Source: CAWGYT01 sp963826795 (GTDB lineage: Bacteria; Planctomycetota; Planctomycetia; Pirellulales; Pirellulaceae). From it: a stretch of 64,000 bases of DNA. The notes under the pieces are model-generated. The model did not search any database. It saw only the letters and a list, made by a program, of their open reading frames with translations, and was not told the DNA's origin. A program made the translations under genes and the position numbers. The stretch is from assembly GCA_963826795.1 (NCBI GenBank), contig CAWGYT010000025.1, forward strand, positions 1 to 64,000, given 5' to 3'. This document shows, one piece after another, positions 7,703 through 16,554 of this stretch. Each line of letters opens with the position of its first letter. The first letter of the stretch is position 1.

Positions 7703-7833
7703 CGAAATGGGTGATGCTCCTTCCAGCCTAGCCTTCCCTAGCATCTGGTGCAGCTAACGCTCCAGATCAGAAGCGGGTAAGTGCCACTGCGAATTAAAGC
7801 AGCATCCGTGGTCCCGTCCGCTGGATCTTGATG

Positions 7834-8187
7834 TTAGCCCGCAGAATCAAGCTGCGAAACTAGAGCCTCGCATTCTCCTCTGAGAACCTGTAGATCGACC
7901 TTCGCAAGTGCCCAAACCAGCTCATCGTCGACAGTTGGATATTCATGTGTTAGCCGATTGCGGAAGTCAACGATTCGCCGTGCGTTGGTGATGGATGCAA
8001 AGATATCTGGCGCCTTATTCGAGAGGGCCAGCACTGCTTCACCGATGATGGTGAACTCTCGCTCCACCGAGGATCGCACGAGACGATTACTGAGGTAGTC
8101 GTCAATCTGCATGCCAGAGAGGGCCGTGGAGATCGCGTCACAGCACTCAATGATGTCAGCAAGATAGGCGCGGGGCTCACGCTGCAT
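7834..8187 (-). CDS. hepT: HepT-like ribonuclease toxin (DUF86)
   Basis: 117 residues from ATG at 8187 (MQREPRAYLADIIECCDAIS). It is an all-helical HEPN protein. The catalytic motif R-x4-H-x-Y is visible as RNRLTHEY within RRIVDFRNRLTHEYPTVDDE, and VEREFTIIGEAVLALS is the typical second helix. HepT degrades or cleaves RNA and is silenced by its partner MntA, which AMPylates the Tyr of this motif. Its start overlaps the end of the mntA-like gene by 11 bases, so the two form an operon. A longer reading from 8247 runs back through mntA and is unlikely. Confidence 0.9.
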   Translation of the reverse strand: MQREPRAYLADIIECCDAISTALSGMQIDDYLSNRLVRSSVEREFTIIGEAVLALSNKAPDIFASITNARRIVDFRNRLTHEYPTVDDELVWALAKVDLQVLRGECEALVSQLDSAG

Positions 8188-8391
8188 AAAGCTGCTGCTT
8201 CGTCCGGTTGACGTCGTCACGGATGTAACGGTTCTTGAGAGCGCCAACCATCACTAGATCTACTTCGGTCCCGAGAATGGTGCGCAACTCATTAAGCAAG
8301 CCGAAGTACGCATCCGGTTTGTCCAACGGGGTCATGGGTCCGAAGTCCACAAGGAAGTCAATGTCGCTGCGGTCGGGCTCGACGATTGCCA
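8177..8391 (-). pseudogene. mntA: MntA-like nucleotidyltransferase antitoxin, 5'-truncated at the join
   Basis: The reading EPDRSDIDFLVDFGPMTPLD, followed by YFGLLNELRTILGTEVDLVM and KNRYIRDDVNRTKQQLY, is the C-terminal two thirds of a minimal nucleotidyltransferase. The D-x-D metal ligands (SDIDF) are present. The preceding Gly-Ser and ARG residues of the GS-x10-D-x-D motif are missing because the sequence changes identity near 8379-8391. The open frame continues upstream into unrelated DNA. It pairs with hepT. Confidence 0.8.
8379..8391. other. Join between cyanobacterial-like and planctomycete-like sequence
   Basis: Recognisable MntA sequence ends at the codon near 8379 on the minus strand. 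Recognisable mannonate dehydratase sequence begins at 8385 on the plus strand. Both genes are cut in the middle of a conserved domain, and gene content on the two sides belongs to different phyla. No IS end, tRNA or att site is visible at the join. Confidence 0.75.
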
Positions 8392-8828
8392 TGGGCGAGC
8401 TCTTCAACAACCCGCACGAATGGGTTGACTTGATCACGGGTCGATTGATCGATTTCATTCGCGTTCATCTATCGCAAATCGGCGGATTGACGCCGGCTCG
8501 CAAGTTGGCAAGCCTGGCTGAATACTTCGCCGTTCGCACGGCTTGGCATGGGCCGAGCGACGTCTCGCCCGTGGGACACGCTTGCAACGCTCATCTGGAT
8601 TTGGCAGTGCACAATTTCGGAATTCAGGAGGGCCCTCGATTCAGCGAGCGGCTGATCGAGGTCTTTCCGGGCTCGCCCGAAGTCCGCAATGGATACCTCT
8701 ACGTCAATGAAGCGCCCGGCCTGGGCGTCGATCTAAACGAAACGCTGGCGGCGAAGTATCCGTTCCCCGAGGATCCCGGATACTGGCGACCGTTACGCCG
8801 TCGCGATGGTACCGCCAATCGGCCCTGA
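8385..8828 (+). pseudogene. D-mannonate/D-gluconate dehydratase (ManD family), 5'-truncated
   Basis: The frame reads IAMGELFNNPHEWVDLITGR, then LIDFIRVHLSQIGGLTPARK, TAWHGPSDVSPVGHACNAHL, and ends with NGYLYVNEAPGLGVDLNETL and TGA at 8826. This is the C-terminal third of ManD enzymes of the enolase superfamily, which dehydrate D-mannonate to 2-keto-3-deoxy-gluconate. The last metal-ligand Glu (MGE) and the HGPxDVSPVGH motif are present. The N-terminal lid and first two ligands are missing because the gene starts at the join. An upstream open frame belongs to the other genome. Confidence 0.85.
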
Positions 8829-8881
8829 GTGGCGGACGTGACTTCGCGACTGCGTCCGATTACGGGTCAGGTGGTACAATC

Positions 8882-9470
8882 GTGTCCCATCTCCCCAACG
8901 CGGGAGAAGGTGGCCGCAGGCCGGATGAGGGGGCCCCGCGCCCTGCCAGGCGACTCCGCCCTGACCCGCCCGCGAGCCCTCACCCGCTCGCCGCGAGCCC
9001 TCACCCGCCGCTCCGCGGCGACCTCTCCCGGAACGGGAGAGGTGACACGATTCGGAACGGGGAGGTGACACGAATTCGGAACGGGAGAGGTGACACGATC
9101 GTGTCCCTTCTCCCCAACGCGGGAGAAGGTGGCCGCAGGCCGGATGAGGGGGCCGCCCGCCCTGCCAGGCGCTCCGCCCTGACCCGTCGCGCAAGCCCTC
9201 ACCCGCCGCTGCGCGGCGACCTCTCCCGGAACGGGAGAGGTGACACGATCTCGGAACGGGAGAGGTGACACGATCTCGGCGGGAGAGGTCCGACGGCGAC
9301 CTCTCCGGAACGGGAGAGGTGAACGATCTCGGAACGGGAGAGGTGACACGATCGTGTCCCTTCTCCCCAACGCGGGAGAAGGTGGCCGCAGGCCGGATGA
9401 GGGGGCCCCGCGCCCTGCCAGGCGCTCCGCCCTGACCCGCCCACGAGACCCGAGCGACCGCTCAGCGGGC
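8882..9470. repeat. Palindromic repeat array 1
   Basis: Three copies of a 54-bp unit start at 8882, 9101 and 9354, each containing CTCCCCAACGCGGGAGAAGG and a following GGCCGCAGGCC palindrome. Between them lie shorter units of the form CGGAACGGGAGAGGTGACAC, some truncated. The same units recur at 27600-27990, 55738-55990 and 63419-64000. Confidence 0.85.
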
Positions 9471-9820
9471 GCACGAAGGGGTGAATGAGCAACGCCTCAA
9501 GAGGATAGGAAATCAGGAATGGCACGATCTCCAGGCGAAAGGTGAAGTCGAGTCCTTGGAAAGTGTGCAGACACCAATGGCTTCGTTTGAGAAGACGGAT
9601 CAGCCGTGGTTGGCGAGGCAAGCTGCTGAGACTTCGCCGGTTATTCCGGCCAGGTGCGCACACTCGCTGGACGGTTCGTGAATCGGTTCGTTTTGTTTTA
9701 GCTGCGCTGATCGGCTTGGCCGAAGCGTAACAACTAGGGGAATCGCGACAACCGCTACGGCCGATCTGAATCGGTGCGATGGTCGCCGCATCACAATGAG
9801 ACCGATGGGGTGGGGCAACC
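9471..9820. other. No recognisable gene
   Basis: Spacer between repeat array 1 and the outer-membrane protein gene. Short open frames exist on both strands but show no family signature. It probably holds the promoter of the 9821 gene. Confidence 0.5.
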
Positions 9821-10948
9821 GTGGGACACTCGATTCAATCGCTGCGGGCAACGCTTGCGTTGCTGGCGGCTGCGCTGTGGGGGATGCCCGGAGTGGCGCT
9901 CGGCCAGGCGGCGGAATCCGATTCGATGCTCATGCGGCTCGACGCCCTCGAGGCACAAGTTTTGGAGCTCTCCCAGTCCGCTTCGCTGCCGCCCGTGGTC
10001 ACCTTGGACCATGCGGTTGGACCGTGCACGAATTGCAGTATCGTGCCCGCTTGCGAGTCGCCGGATCCGATTGTCTGTCCCGGTTGGGAAGCGTCGGCTG
10101 AGCTGCTGTATTTGAAACTGCACCAGCGCGGTTTAGACTTCGCGGTCAGTGAAGATGGAACGGGACTGGTATTCGGTGATGGCCAGGTCCACAACCTCGA
10201 CTTCGACCGCGACGCTGGCTTCCGTGCCACCGTGGGGTATCGCACGAAAGCTCAATGGGCCGTGCGTGTCGCCTACACCTCGCTGACGACGGATGGGACC
10301 GCGTACGCCGAACGACCTGAGGGCATCGGCCAGCTGTTTGCCACGCGTAGCCAACCCGACGGGGCTCAGGAATCCAACACGGCGAAAGCGGCCGGCGCAG
10401 TCGACTATCAGCTGTTCGATCTATTTGCCGAGCGACCCATGTTCCAGTCTCGGCTGGCTCTCTTTTCGGTCTTTGGTGGGTTCCGCTGGATCGATTTCGC
10501 CCAGGACTTTCACTACGACTATGACGGGCGTGATTTTACGAACGGGCGGATCATCGACGAGACCCGAATGGATGGGTTTGGACTCCGCATGGGCGGCGAG
10601 GGACACTGGCGGTGGGCCAACGGCTTCTCAATTTTTGGGAACTTGGCCGGAGGCTTGACCTATGGACGATACAAAACGCATTTTCTGGAAGACAACCTGG
10701 ACCAGAACGTGTTGATCGTCGACGCGCGAGATCGCTTTGAGCAGGCGGTCGCGAGCATGGAGGCACGCGCGGGGATCGCTTGGGCGTGGAATGCGGTGAC
10801 GCTCCGCGCCGGCTATGAAATGATCAACTGGTTCAACTTAGCCGAGCGGGCGGCCTTCGTGGACGATGTCCAGGAGGCGACCTACGTGCCGCTCGCACAG
10901 GATGTTTTGTTGGAGGGCTTGTTCCTGCAGCTGACCGTGGTCCGCTAG
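9821..10948 (+). CDS. Lpg1974-family pore-forming outer-membrane protein
   Basis: 375 residues from GTG at 9821. A signal peptide (ATLALLAAALWGMPGVALGQ) is followed by a short heptad stretch MLMRLDALEAQVLELSQSAS, as in many planctomycete barrel proteins. The mature protein has WEASAELLYLKLHQRGLDFA, LDFDRDAGFRATVGYRTKAQ, FGGFRWIDFAQDFHYDYDGR, DGFGLRMGGEGHWRWANGFS and a C-terminal strand FLQLTVVR. This alternation is that of the MOMP-like/Lpg1974 beta-barrel family. It is expected in the outer membrane as a pore. The gene is complete. Confidence 0.8.
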   Translation: MGHSIQSLRATLALLAAALWGMPGVALGQAAESDSMLMRLDALEAQVLELSQSASLPPVVTLDHAVGPCTNCSIVPACESPDPIVCPGWEASAELLYLKLHQRGLDFAVSEDGTGLVFGDGQVHNLDFDRDAGFRATVGYRTKAQWAVRVAYTSLTTDGTAYAERPEGIGQLFATRSQPDGAQESNTAKAAGAVDYQLFDLFAERPMFQSRLALFSVFGGFRWIDFAQDFHYDYDGRDFTNGRIIDETRMDGFGLRMGGEGHWRWANGFSIFGNLAGGLTYGRYKTHFLEDNLDQNVLIVDARDRFEQAVASMEARAGIAWAWNAVTLRAGYEMINWFNLAERAAFVDDVQEATYVPLAQDVLLEGLFLQLTVVR

Positions 10949-11279
10949 GGCTGTGTCACAGTTCAAGATCGGGGTGCTTTGGGAAAAGGGATCTGGCCGG
11001 AGATCGCGGGAAGTACGCAACTTGCGAGGCGTGGTTGAGGCTGGTCGAACGCGGTTCGTTTCCTGAGTGGAGACGGACCGCGTTTCGCGTTCGGGGCCGA
11101 CGTTCGATGGCCACGATCTCAGCAGGTTATCGATCGGGTAACCGTTTTTTTGCTGACCCAGCAGCCAACACGTCCCGCATCGCGACTCGGGTCGCCAGCG
11201 GGGCTTGTCGGCGCCAGCGTGTTGCCTCAAGATAATGCGGAACAGTCGAGCGGATCGCACGCGATGAGGGGAACTGCGG
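10949..11279. repeat. Spacer with a degenerate copy of the GGGAAAAGG palindromic element
   Basis: 10950-10997 reads CTGTGTCACAGTTCAAGATC and then TTTGGGAAAAGGGATCTGG. The same flank and core occur at 22950-23055 and 35280-35405. Only the left end is kept here. The rest of the spacer has no recognisable gene. Confidence 0.55.
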
Positions 11280-12629
11280 ATGAATCGTTTCCTCCTTTCC
11301 TGGGGAATTATCTGCGCAATGTCTGGCAATGCGAACGCGGTCCGCGTCGTCTCCTTCGAGATCTTGCTGAATGGCGAGACGGTTCTGACGGCGACAACGG
11401 GCGATCAAGGCGAGGATTCCGACACCGTCTGGCGGTATCTATCGAGGCTTTGTTTTCAGCCGCCGAGGGACGTGGACTCGATCCCTGCCGAGCTGATCCG
11501 CGGTCAGGCCTCGACGCTCAAGGGCGAGGTCGTCTTGCAAGCGCGCTACGGTGGCCGCGTCGTGCTCAGCCAATTGGACCTCTTGCCGCTTGATCGTCAG
11601 GGGCAAACGGGGTGGCGATTGCACCCCCGGGAGATATGGCGGACATTTCCAACGCGACAGGTCTCCGACGGGTCGTCACTCCGCCGACCCTTGCCTCTAC
11701 CCCCGTCGGCCGACGGGCTCGCTTCGCGCGTCGTGATCGCGCACCGAGGCGCGTCGGGCTATCTTCCCGAGCATACGCCCGCGGCGGCCTGCCTGGCCTA
11801 CGGACTGGGCGCCGATTTTGTGGAACAGGATGTTGTGTTGACGCGGGATGGCGTGCCGATCGTCTTGCACGATATCCATCTCGACACCACGACGGACGTG
11901 GCCGATCGGTTTCCCTCGCGACACCGAGATGACGGGCGATGGTATGCGATTGATTTTACGTGGGACGAGATCCAGTCGCTCCGCGTTCACGAACGAACGG
12001 GGACGCGCGGCGCGGGCGCTGTCTTTCCGGCCCGCTTTCCCCTGAATCAGTCACGCTTTCGATTGGCTTCCCTCGCGGAGATGATCGAGCTGATCCAGGG
12101 ACTCAATCGTTCGACGGGGCGGCTAGTCGGAATTTATCCCGAACTGAAGCAGCCCGCGTGGCATCGGGCCGAAGGGCAGGATCTGACCCGTATCGTGTTG
12201 AATGTGCTGGAAAAGTATGGCTACACGAGTCCACGGCAGCGGATTTTTGTCCAGTGCTTTGACGCCGACGAGCTCAAACGGATTCGCGACGAATTCGATT
12301 GCCGCCTGCCGCTGATCCAGCTTGTCAACGGCGACGACGCCGGTGACGCGATGTGGACACCGGCGGGTCTCAAGCAGATCGCCGACTATGCCGATGGAGT
12401 CGGTCCCGACATCAACCGCGTCTTTCAGGTAGACGCGTCGATGACCGTCCACTGGGACCCGACCGCGATGCGCGTGCACGAGCATGGGCTGGTGATCCAT
12501 CCGTACACGCTACGTCGTGATGCACTGCCTCCGGGCGTTGATTCGCTGACGCGATTGGTCGAACTTTGCGTCGAGGCGGACGTGGACGGATTCTTCAGCG
12601 ACTTTCCGGATCTCACGCGTGTTCGCTGA
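11280..12629 (+). CDS. glpQ: Glycerophosphodiester phosphodiesterase, periplasmic
   Basis: 449 residues. A signal peptide (MNRFLLSWGIICAMSGNANA) precedes a 120-residue N-terminal extension of unknown role. The catalytic TIM barrel starts with VVIAHRGASGYLPEHTPAAA, with the His of the HRG motif, followed by ADFVEQDVVLTRDGVPIVLH (metal ligands Glu, Asp and the second His). Later YPELKQPAWHRAEG gives another metal Glu, and DGFFSDFPDLT closes the barrel. The enzyme splits glycerophosphodiesters into glycerol 3-phosphate and an alcohol. The extension is odd, since E. coli GlpQ is about 358 residues. The stop codon lies inside a short tandem repeat. Confidence 0.9.
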   Translation: MNRFLLSWGIICAMSGNANAVRVVSFEILLNGETVLTATTGDQGEDSDTVWRYLSRLCFQPPRDVDSIPAELIRGQASTLKGEVVLQARYGGRVVLSQLDLLPLDRQGQTGWRLHPREIWRTFPTRQVSDGSSLRRPLPLPPSADGLASRVVIAHRGASGYLPEHTPAAACLAYGLGADFVEQDVVLTRDGVPIVLHDIHLDTTTDVADRFPSRHRDDGRWYAIDFTWDEIQSLRVHERTGTRGAGAVFPARFPLNQSRFRLASLAEMIELIQGLNRSTGRLVGIYPELKQPAWHRAEGQDLTRIVLNVLEKYGYTSPRQRIFVQCFDADELKRIRDEFDCRLPLIQLVNGDDAGDAMWTPAGLKQIADYADGVGPDINRVFQVDASMTVHWDPTAMRVHEHGLVIHPYTLRRDALPPGVDSLTRLVELCVEADVDGFFSDFPDLTRVR

Positions 12630-12712
12630 GCCGTGTTCGCCCAGCCGTGTTCGCCCAGCCGTGTTCGCAGCGTGTTCGCAGCCGTGTTCGCTGAGCCGTG
12701 TTCGCTGGGGTC
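12618..12712. repeat. Short tandem repeat around GCCGTGTTCGC
   Basis: About eight imperfect copies of an 11-15 bp unit containing CGTGTTCGC begin at the last codons of the phosphodiesterase gene and continue to about 12712. The gene's own stop (GTTCGCTGA) is the first unit, so the array grew from coding sequence. Confidence 0.85.
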
Positions 12713-12857
12713 TGTCGAGTTGCCTCGTTTTTCGAGTGACAAGCGAGCCGCGAATCGGTTAGGATAGTCGACCCACACGGAACGCGCGGTACGATGCGCG
12801 GTACGATGCGCGGGCCGTTCCATTTCGAATTGCTACTTTCGTCCACAGGCGGAGTCC

Positions 12858-15112
12858 ATGAAATCTGAAAGTCCACTCAGCCGTCCAGTATTCGGCGGAT
12901 CCACGATCCGAAATTGGTTAGTCGCTCTCGGCTTACTCTTGGCCGTCGCTCCCCTGCGGGCGGCCGACGAGAACTCAAGTAACCCGCAGACGCATGCCCC
13001 AGCGCCCGAACGTGGTGTTCATTTTCTCAGACGACCATGCGCTCCAGGCGATTGGGGCCTACGGCTCGCGGATCAACGAGACGCCCAACCTGGACCGACT
13101 CGCGAGGCAGGGCGCGGTGTTCGAGAATTCCTACTGCGCCAATTCAATCTGTGGGCCGTCGAGGGCATGCATCCTGACGGGGAAGCATAGTCATCTGAAC
13201 GGATTTCTCCGCAACGGAAATCGCTTTGATGGCACACAAGCCACGTTTCCACCCATGTTGCAACAGGCCGGGTATCAGACGGCGATCGTGGGAAAGTGGC
13301 ACCTGAGCAGCGATCCGGTCGGGTTTGACTACTGGGAAGTCTTGCCGGGACAGGGGAGTTACTACAATCCGGACCTGATTCGGATGGACGGGACCCGCAA
13401 ACGGTATTCCGGATACTGCACCGACATTGTGACCGATCTGTCGCTCAAATGGTTGAAAGAACAACGCGATCCGAGCAAGCCGTTTGTCCTGATGTGCCAA
13501 CACAAAGCACCTCATCGAAATTGGGCGCCGGCCGAGCGCCATTTTGCGCTGTATCGCGATCAGCGGATCCCGGAGCCCGATTCATTGTTCGATGACTACG
13601 CCGGCCGTTCCAAGCTGCTGACTGAGAACGAGATGTCGATCCGTTCCCATTTTCATTGGGGACACGACATGAAGTTCCACGGCCAGAACCTGTTTCCGGA
13701 TTACTTCGCGAGCCAGCATGACAACAGCGAATATGAACGGATGACAAGTGAACAGAAAGCGGCCTGGGATGCGCAGTACGAGCCGGAGAACGAGGCTTTC
13801 ATCGAGCAAATGAAGGCGGGCAAGCTTTCGGCCGACGACGTGGTTCGCTGGAAGTACCAACGATATATCAAGGACTACTTGCGTTGCATCGCTGCGGTCG
13901 ACGAAAGTGTGGGGCGAGTGCTGGATTATCTTGATGAGTCGGGACTGGCCGACAACACGATCGTCATTTACTCGTCGGACCAGGGCTTTTATCTGGGAGA
14001 ACATGGCTGGTACGACAAGCGCTGGATGTACGAGGAATCGCTGCGGATGCCCTTCATCGTCCGGTGGCCCGGTGTGATTCCCTCGAACACACGTTCCACC
14101 GCGCTGATTCAGAATATCGATTACGCTCCCACGTTCCTGGAATTGGCCAACGTGCCGGTTCCCGCTGAGATGCAGGGGCGTAGCCTTGTTCCCGTGCTTC
14201 GGAATGGATGCGAAGCCCCGGCGGATTGGCGCGATGCGATCTATTACGCCTATTACGAAAATGCGGCGGTGCATAACGTTCCGGTCCACGACGGCATTCG
14301 CACGGATCGTTACAAATTGATCTTTTTTCCACGGACGCGCGAGTGGCAGTTGATGGATTTGAAGAGCGATCCGCACGAAATGCGAAGCGTGCACGATCAG
14401 CCCGAATACGGCTCGATCCTGATCGGAATGAAGAAGCGCTATGACGATCTGCGGAAGTTCTACGCCGTCAATTCGGCCGTCATTCCCGCGACTCGCGGCG
14501 ATGAAGCGTGGTGGCACCAGCGACAGAATGCTGCCGACAAACAGATCAAGGAGGGTGACGTCGACCTGGTCTTCATCGGCGACTCGATCACGCAGGGATG
14601 GGAAGGCAATGGACAGAGATCTGGGAGGAATTCTATGCGGCCCGTCAAGCCGATGAACCTGGGATTTAGCGGCGATCGCACGGAACACGTCATCTGGCGG
14701 CTGACGCATGGCAATCTCGCTACGATACGTCCCCACGTCGCGGTGCTGATGATCGGCACGAACAACACCGGGCACAGCATGCAGGACCCGCAGGAGGTCG
14801 CCGATGGCGTTCGGCGGATCCTCGACATTCTGGGCGAACGCCGCCGGAGACGAAGGTCTTGTTGCTGGGTGTTTTCCCGCGGGGCCGCACCGAGTTCGAC
14901 GTGATGCGACTGAACAATGTCGCCATTAATCAGGCGATTCGTCGGTTCGCCGACGGCGAGCGGGTGCACTACCTGGACTTGGTACGGCGTTTCTCGAGCC
15001 GGATGGCTCGTTGACCGAAGACGTCATGCCGGACTCCCTGCACTTGAGCGCGGAAGGTTATCGTCGCTGGGCCGACGCGATGGAGCCGAAGCTGCAGGAA
15101 CTCGGTCTCTAG
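12858..15112 (+). CDS. Sulfatase fused to a C-terminal SGNH/GDSL hydrolase, frame-disrupted
   Basis: ATG at 12858 (GGCGGAG upstream) starts a signal peptide, NWLVALGLLLAVAPLRAADE. After a frame change near 12990 a sulfatase follows: RPNVVFIFSDDHALQAIGAY (metal Asp pair), the formylglycine site CGPSRACILTGKH (C-x-P-S-R), GKWHLSSDPVGFDYW and SSDQGFYLGEHGWYDKRWMY. Near 14560 a second domain starts, DVDLVFIGDSITQGWEG (GDS Ser), with PHVAVLMIGTNNTG and PDSLHLSAEGYRRW (Asp-x-x-His). Two compensating frame changes near 14612 and 14650 and others near 14845 and 14990 interrupt it; the alternate frame gives IWEEFYAARQA, as expected for SGNH. The protein probably removes sulfate and acyl groups from a polysaccharide in the periplasm. 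The stop overlaps the next gene in a CTAG. Confidence 0.85.
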
Positions 15113-16413
15113 TGGTTGCGGACGCTACTTGGCCGGGCGGCGCTATCGACCAGCTTTAGCGCCTTTTCGATCAGAATTTCGCCGGTTATTTCACCCATTG
15201 ACACGCGGGAAATGTAGTCGTAGCGATCAAAGCTATTGAAGTCGACTTTGGTCAAAATGTACCCGAAGGCATCGTTGGTCAGGCCGAACAGCAGGTTGTG
15301 TTTGCCGCGCATCTTACGCTTCAGGTAGAAGCCGATGTTCGGCAAGGCCTCACCAGGAATCGTCAGGATCTGAGCGTCACCGAGGTTGACCAGATTGATC
15401 CGCGCGGTGACGCTTCGGTCCGACTCGTTGAAGGGATAGTGCAGCGGTGAGTTCTGAACGACGGCCCACATCACGTCGGCTTCGACCGGGAACGGTACTT
15501 CGAGCGCACGGCACTCGAGTTGGGGCTGAGCTTGCACCGGCGCACTTTGCAGTATGCGTAGGGACTCGTCGGCGAGCGTGTGCCCAATTCGCTCGCATTC
15601 GTCCCACGTCCCGACGCCTTCCCAGTATCCGCGCAACGGGTCGCGAACCTTAGTGAGATCACGATTGTCGGCCGTGATCATTCCGCCCTGAGCACCATTC
15701 ATGAAGATCGCCATGCCGCCGACCTGGGATTCGATTCGTGCGCACAGCGGGCCAATCAAATCGGGACTGACAATCCCCTGTTCGGCACCGAGGACCTCGG
15801 GGTGGATCGCGTAGTTGACCAACGTGGCCACGGTCGATCCCTCCGGGCGGCTGAGCTGGATCACACTGGCTCGACGGTCGTACAGGTCGGGCGCGTAATA
15901 GTTAAAGGCCACCTGTCCCTTCACTTCGCCCGTGGCCACCTTGAGCACGGCAGGCTGGAGCTGGGCGTGAGCCTGACGGATCGCTTCGGCCATCAGTTCA
16001 CAAACACGATCGATATAGGCCAGGTCCCCCGTATGACCTCCACGTCCATCCGGAAAGGCATAGCAGTCCGGGGCACTGTGCGTATGCGTCGAGCCGATCA
16101 AGATGTTCTGAGCGGGGATTTCGGGAACCTGCGCCCGGACTCGATCGCACAGTACGCCGGGGAACCCCAGCAAGTCAACGCCGACGATCGCCACTTTCGT
16201 TGAGTCGGACGCCACCACCACGGCTCGGACCGTTAGTTCGCCTTGCTTCCCGCGCGCCGGTTGAGTGGGGCCCATTCCGCCCGAGATGGGCAACAGAGGA
16301 TTTGGCGTAATCACGCGCTGCGCAGCTCCGGCCCGGAATTCCGCGCTTGCCAAGTCCGTGCCGAGCACGATCGCAAAACCTATCCAGCATGCCAACCAGG
16401 ACCGACGGACCAT
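15109..16413 (-). CDS. Neutral/alkaline ceramidase-like secreted protein
   Basis: 434 residues with a signal peptide ending near DLASAEFRAG. AEFRAGAAQRVITPNPLLPI is the standard start of the neutral/non-lysosomal ceramidase N-terminal domain. NILIGSTHTHSAPDCYAF carries the conserved T-H-T-H metal motif, and VNYAIHPEVLG, FMNGAQGGMI and IPGEALPNIGFYLK follow. In Planctomycetes these single-domain proteins are abundant and their substrates unknown; they need not act on ceramide. The gene is intact and convergent with the sulfatase-SGNH gene, sharing a palindromic CTAG that holds both stop codons. Confidence 0.85.
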   Translation of the reverse strand: MVRRSWLACWIGFAIVLGTDLASAEFRAGAAQRVITPNPLLPISGGMGPTQPARGKQGELTVRAVVVASDSTKVAIVGVDLLGFPGVLCDRVRAQVPEIPAQNILIGSTHTHSAPDCYAFPDGRGGHTGDLAYIDRVCELMAEAIRQAHAQLQPAVLKVATGEVKGQVAFNYYAPDLYDRRASVIQLSRPEGSTVATLVNYAIHPEVLGAEQGIVSPDLIGPLCARIESQVGGMAIFMNGAQGGMITADNRDLTKVRDPLRGYWEGVGTWDECERIGHTLADESLRILQSAPVQAQPQLECRALEVPFPVEADVMWAVVQNSPLHYPFNESDRSVTARINLVNLGDAQILTIPGEALPNIGFYLKRKMRGKHNLLFGLTNDAFGYILTKVDFNSFDRYDYISRVSMGEITGEILIEKALKLVDSAARPSSVRNH

Positions 16414-16554
16414 TTGACTTCTCCTCCCGAGGACTCGACACGTAAACGGATCACCAACCAGAGACGATCGTCCTCATTTCATTCTAACGACGAGCACACC
16501 CAGGCATGGACGACGGCGGAATTTGTCAAGCGAAGTTAGCACGCGCCGCTCGGC

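Noticed and set aside
8379..8391. Natural integration site for inter-phylum transfer
   Set aside because: No integrase, tRNA, direct repeat or IS end at the point; both genes are cut mid-domain, which fits an assembly chimera better.
8882..9470. Regularly spaced repeats resembling a CRISPR array
   Set aside because: The units are palindromic and abut or overlap; there are no unique spacers of constant length and no cas genes. The same holds for 27600-27990 and 63419-64000.
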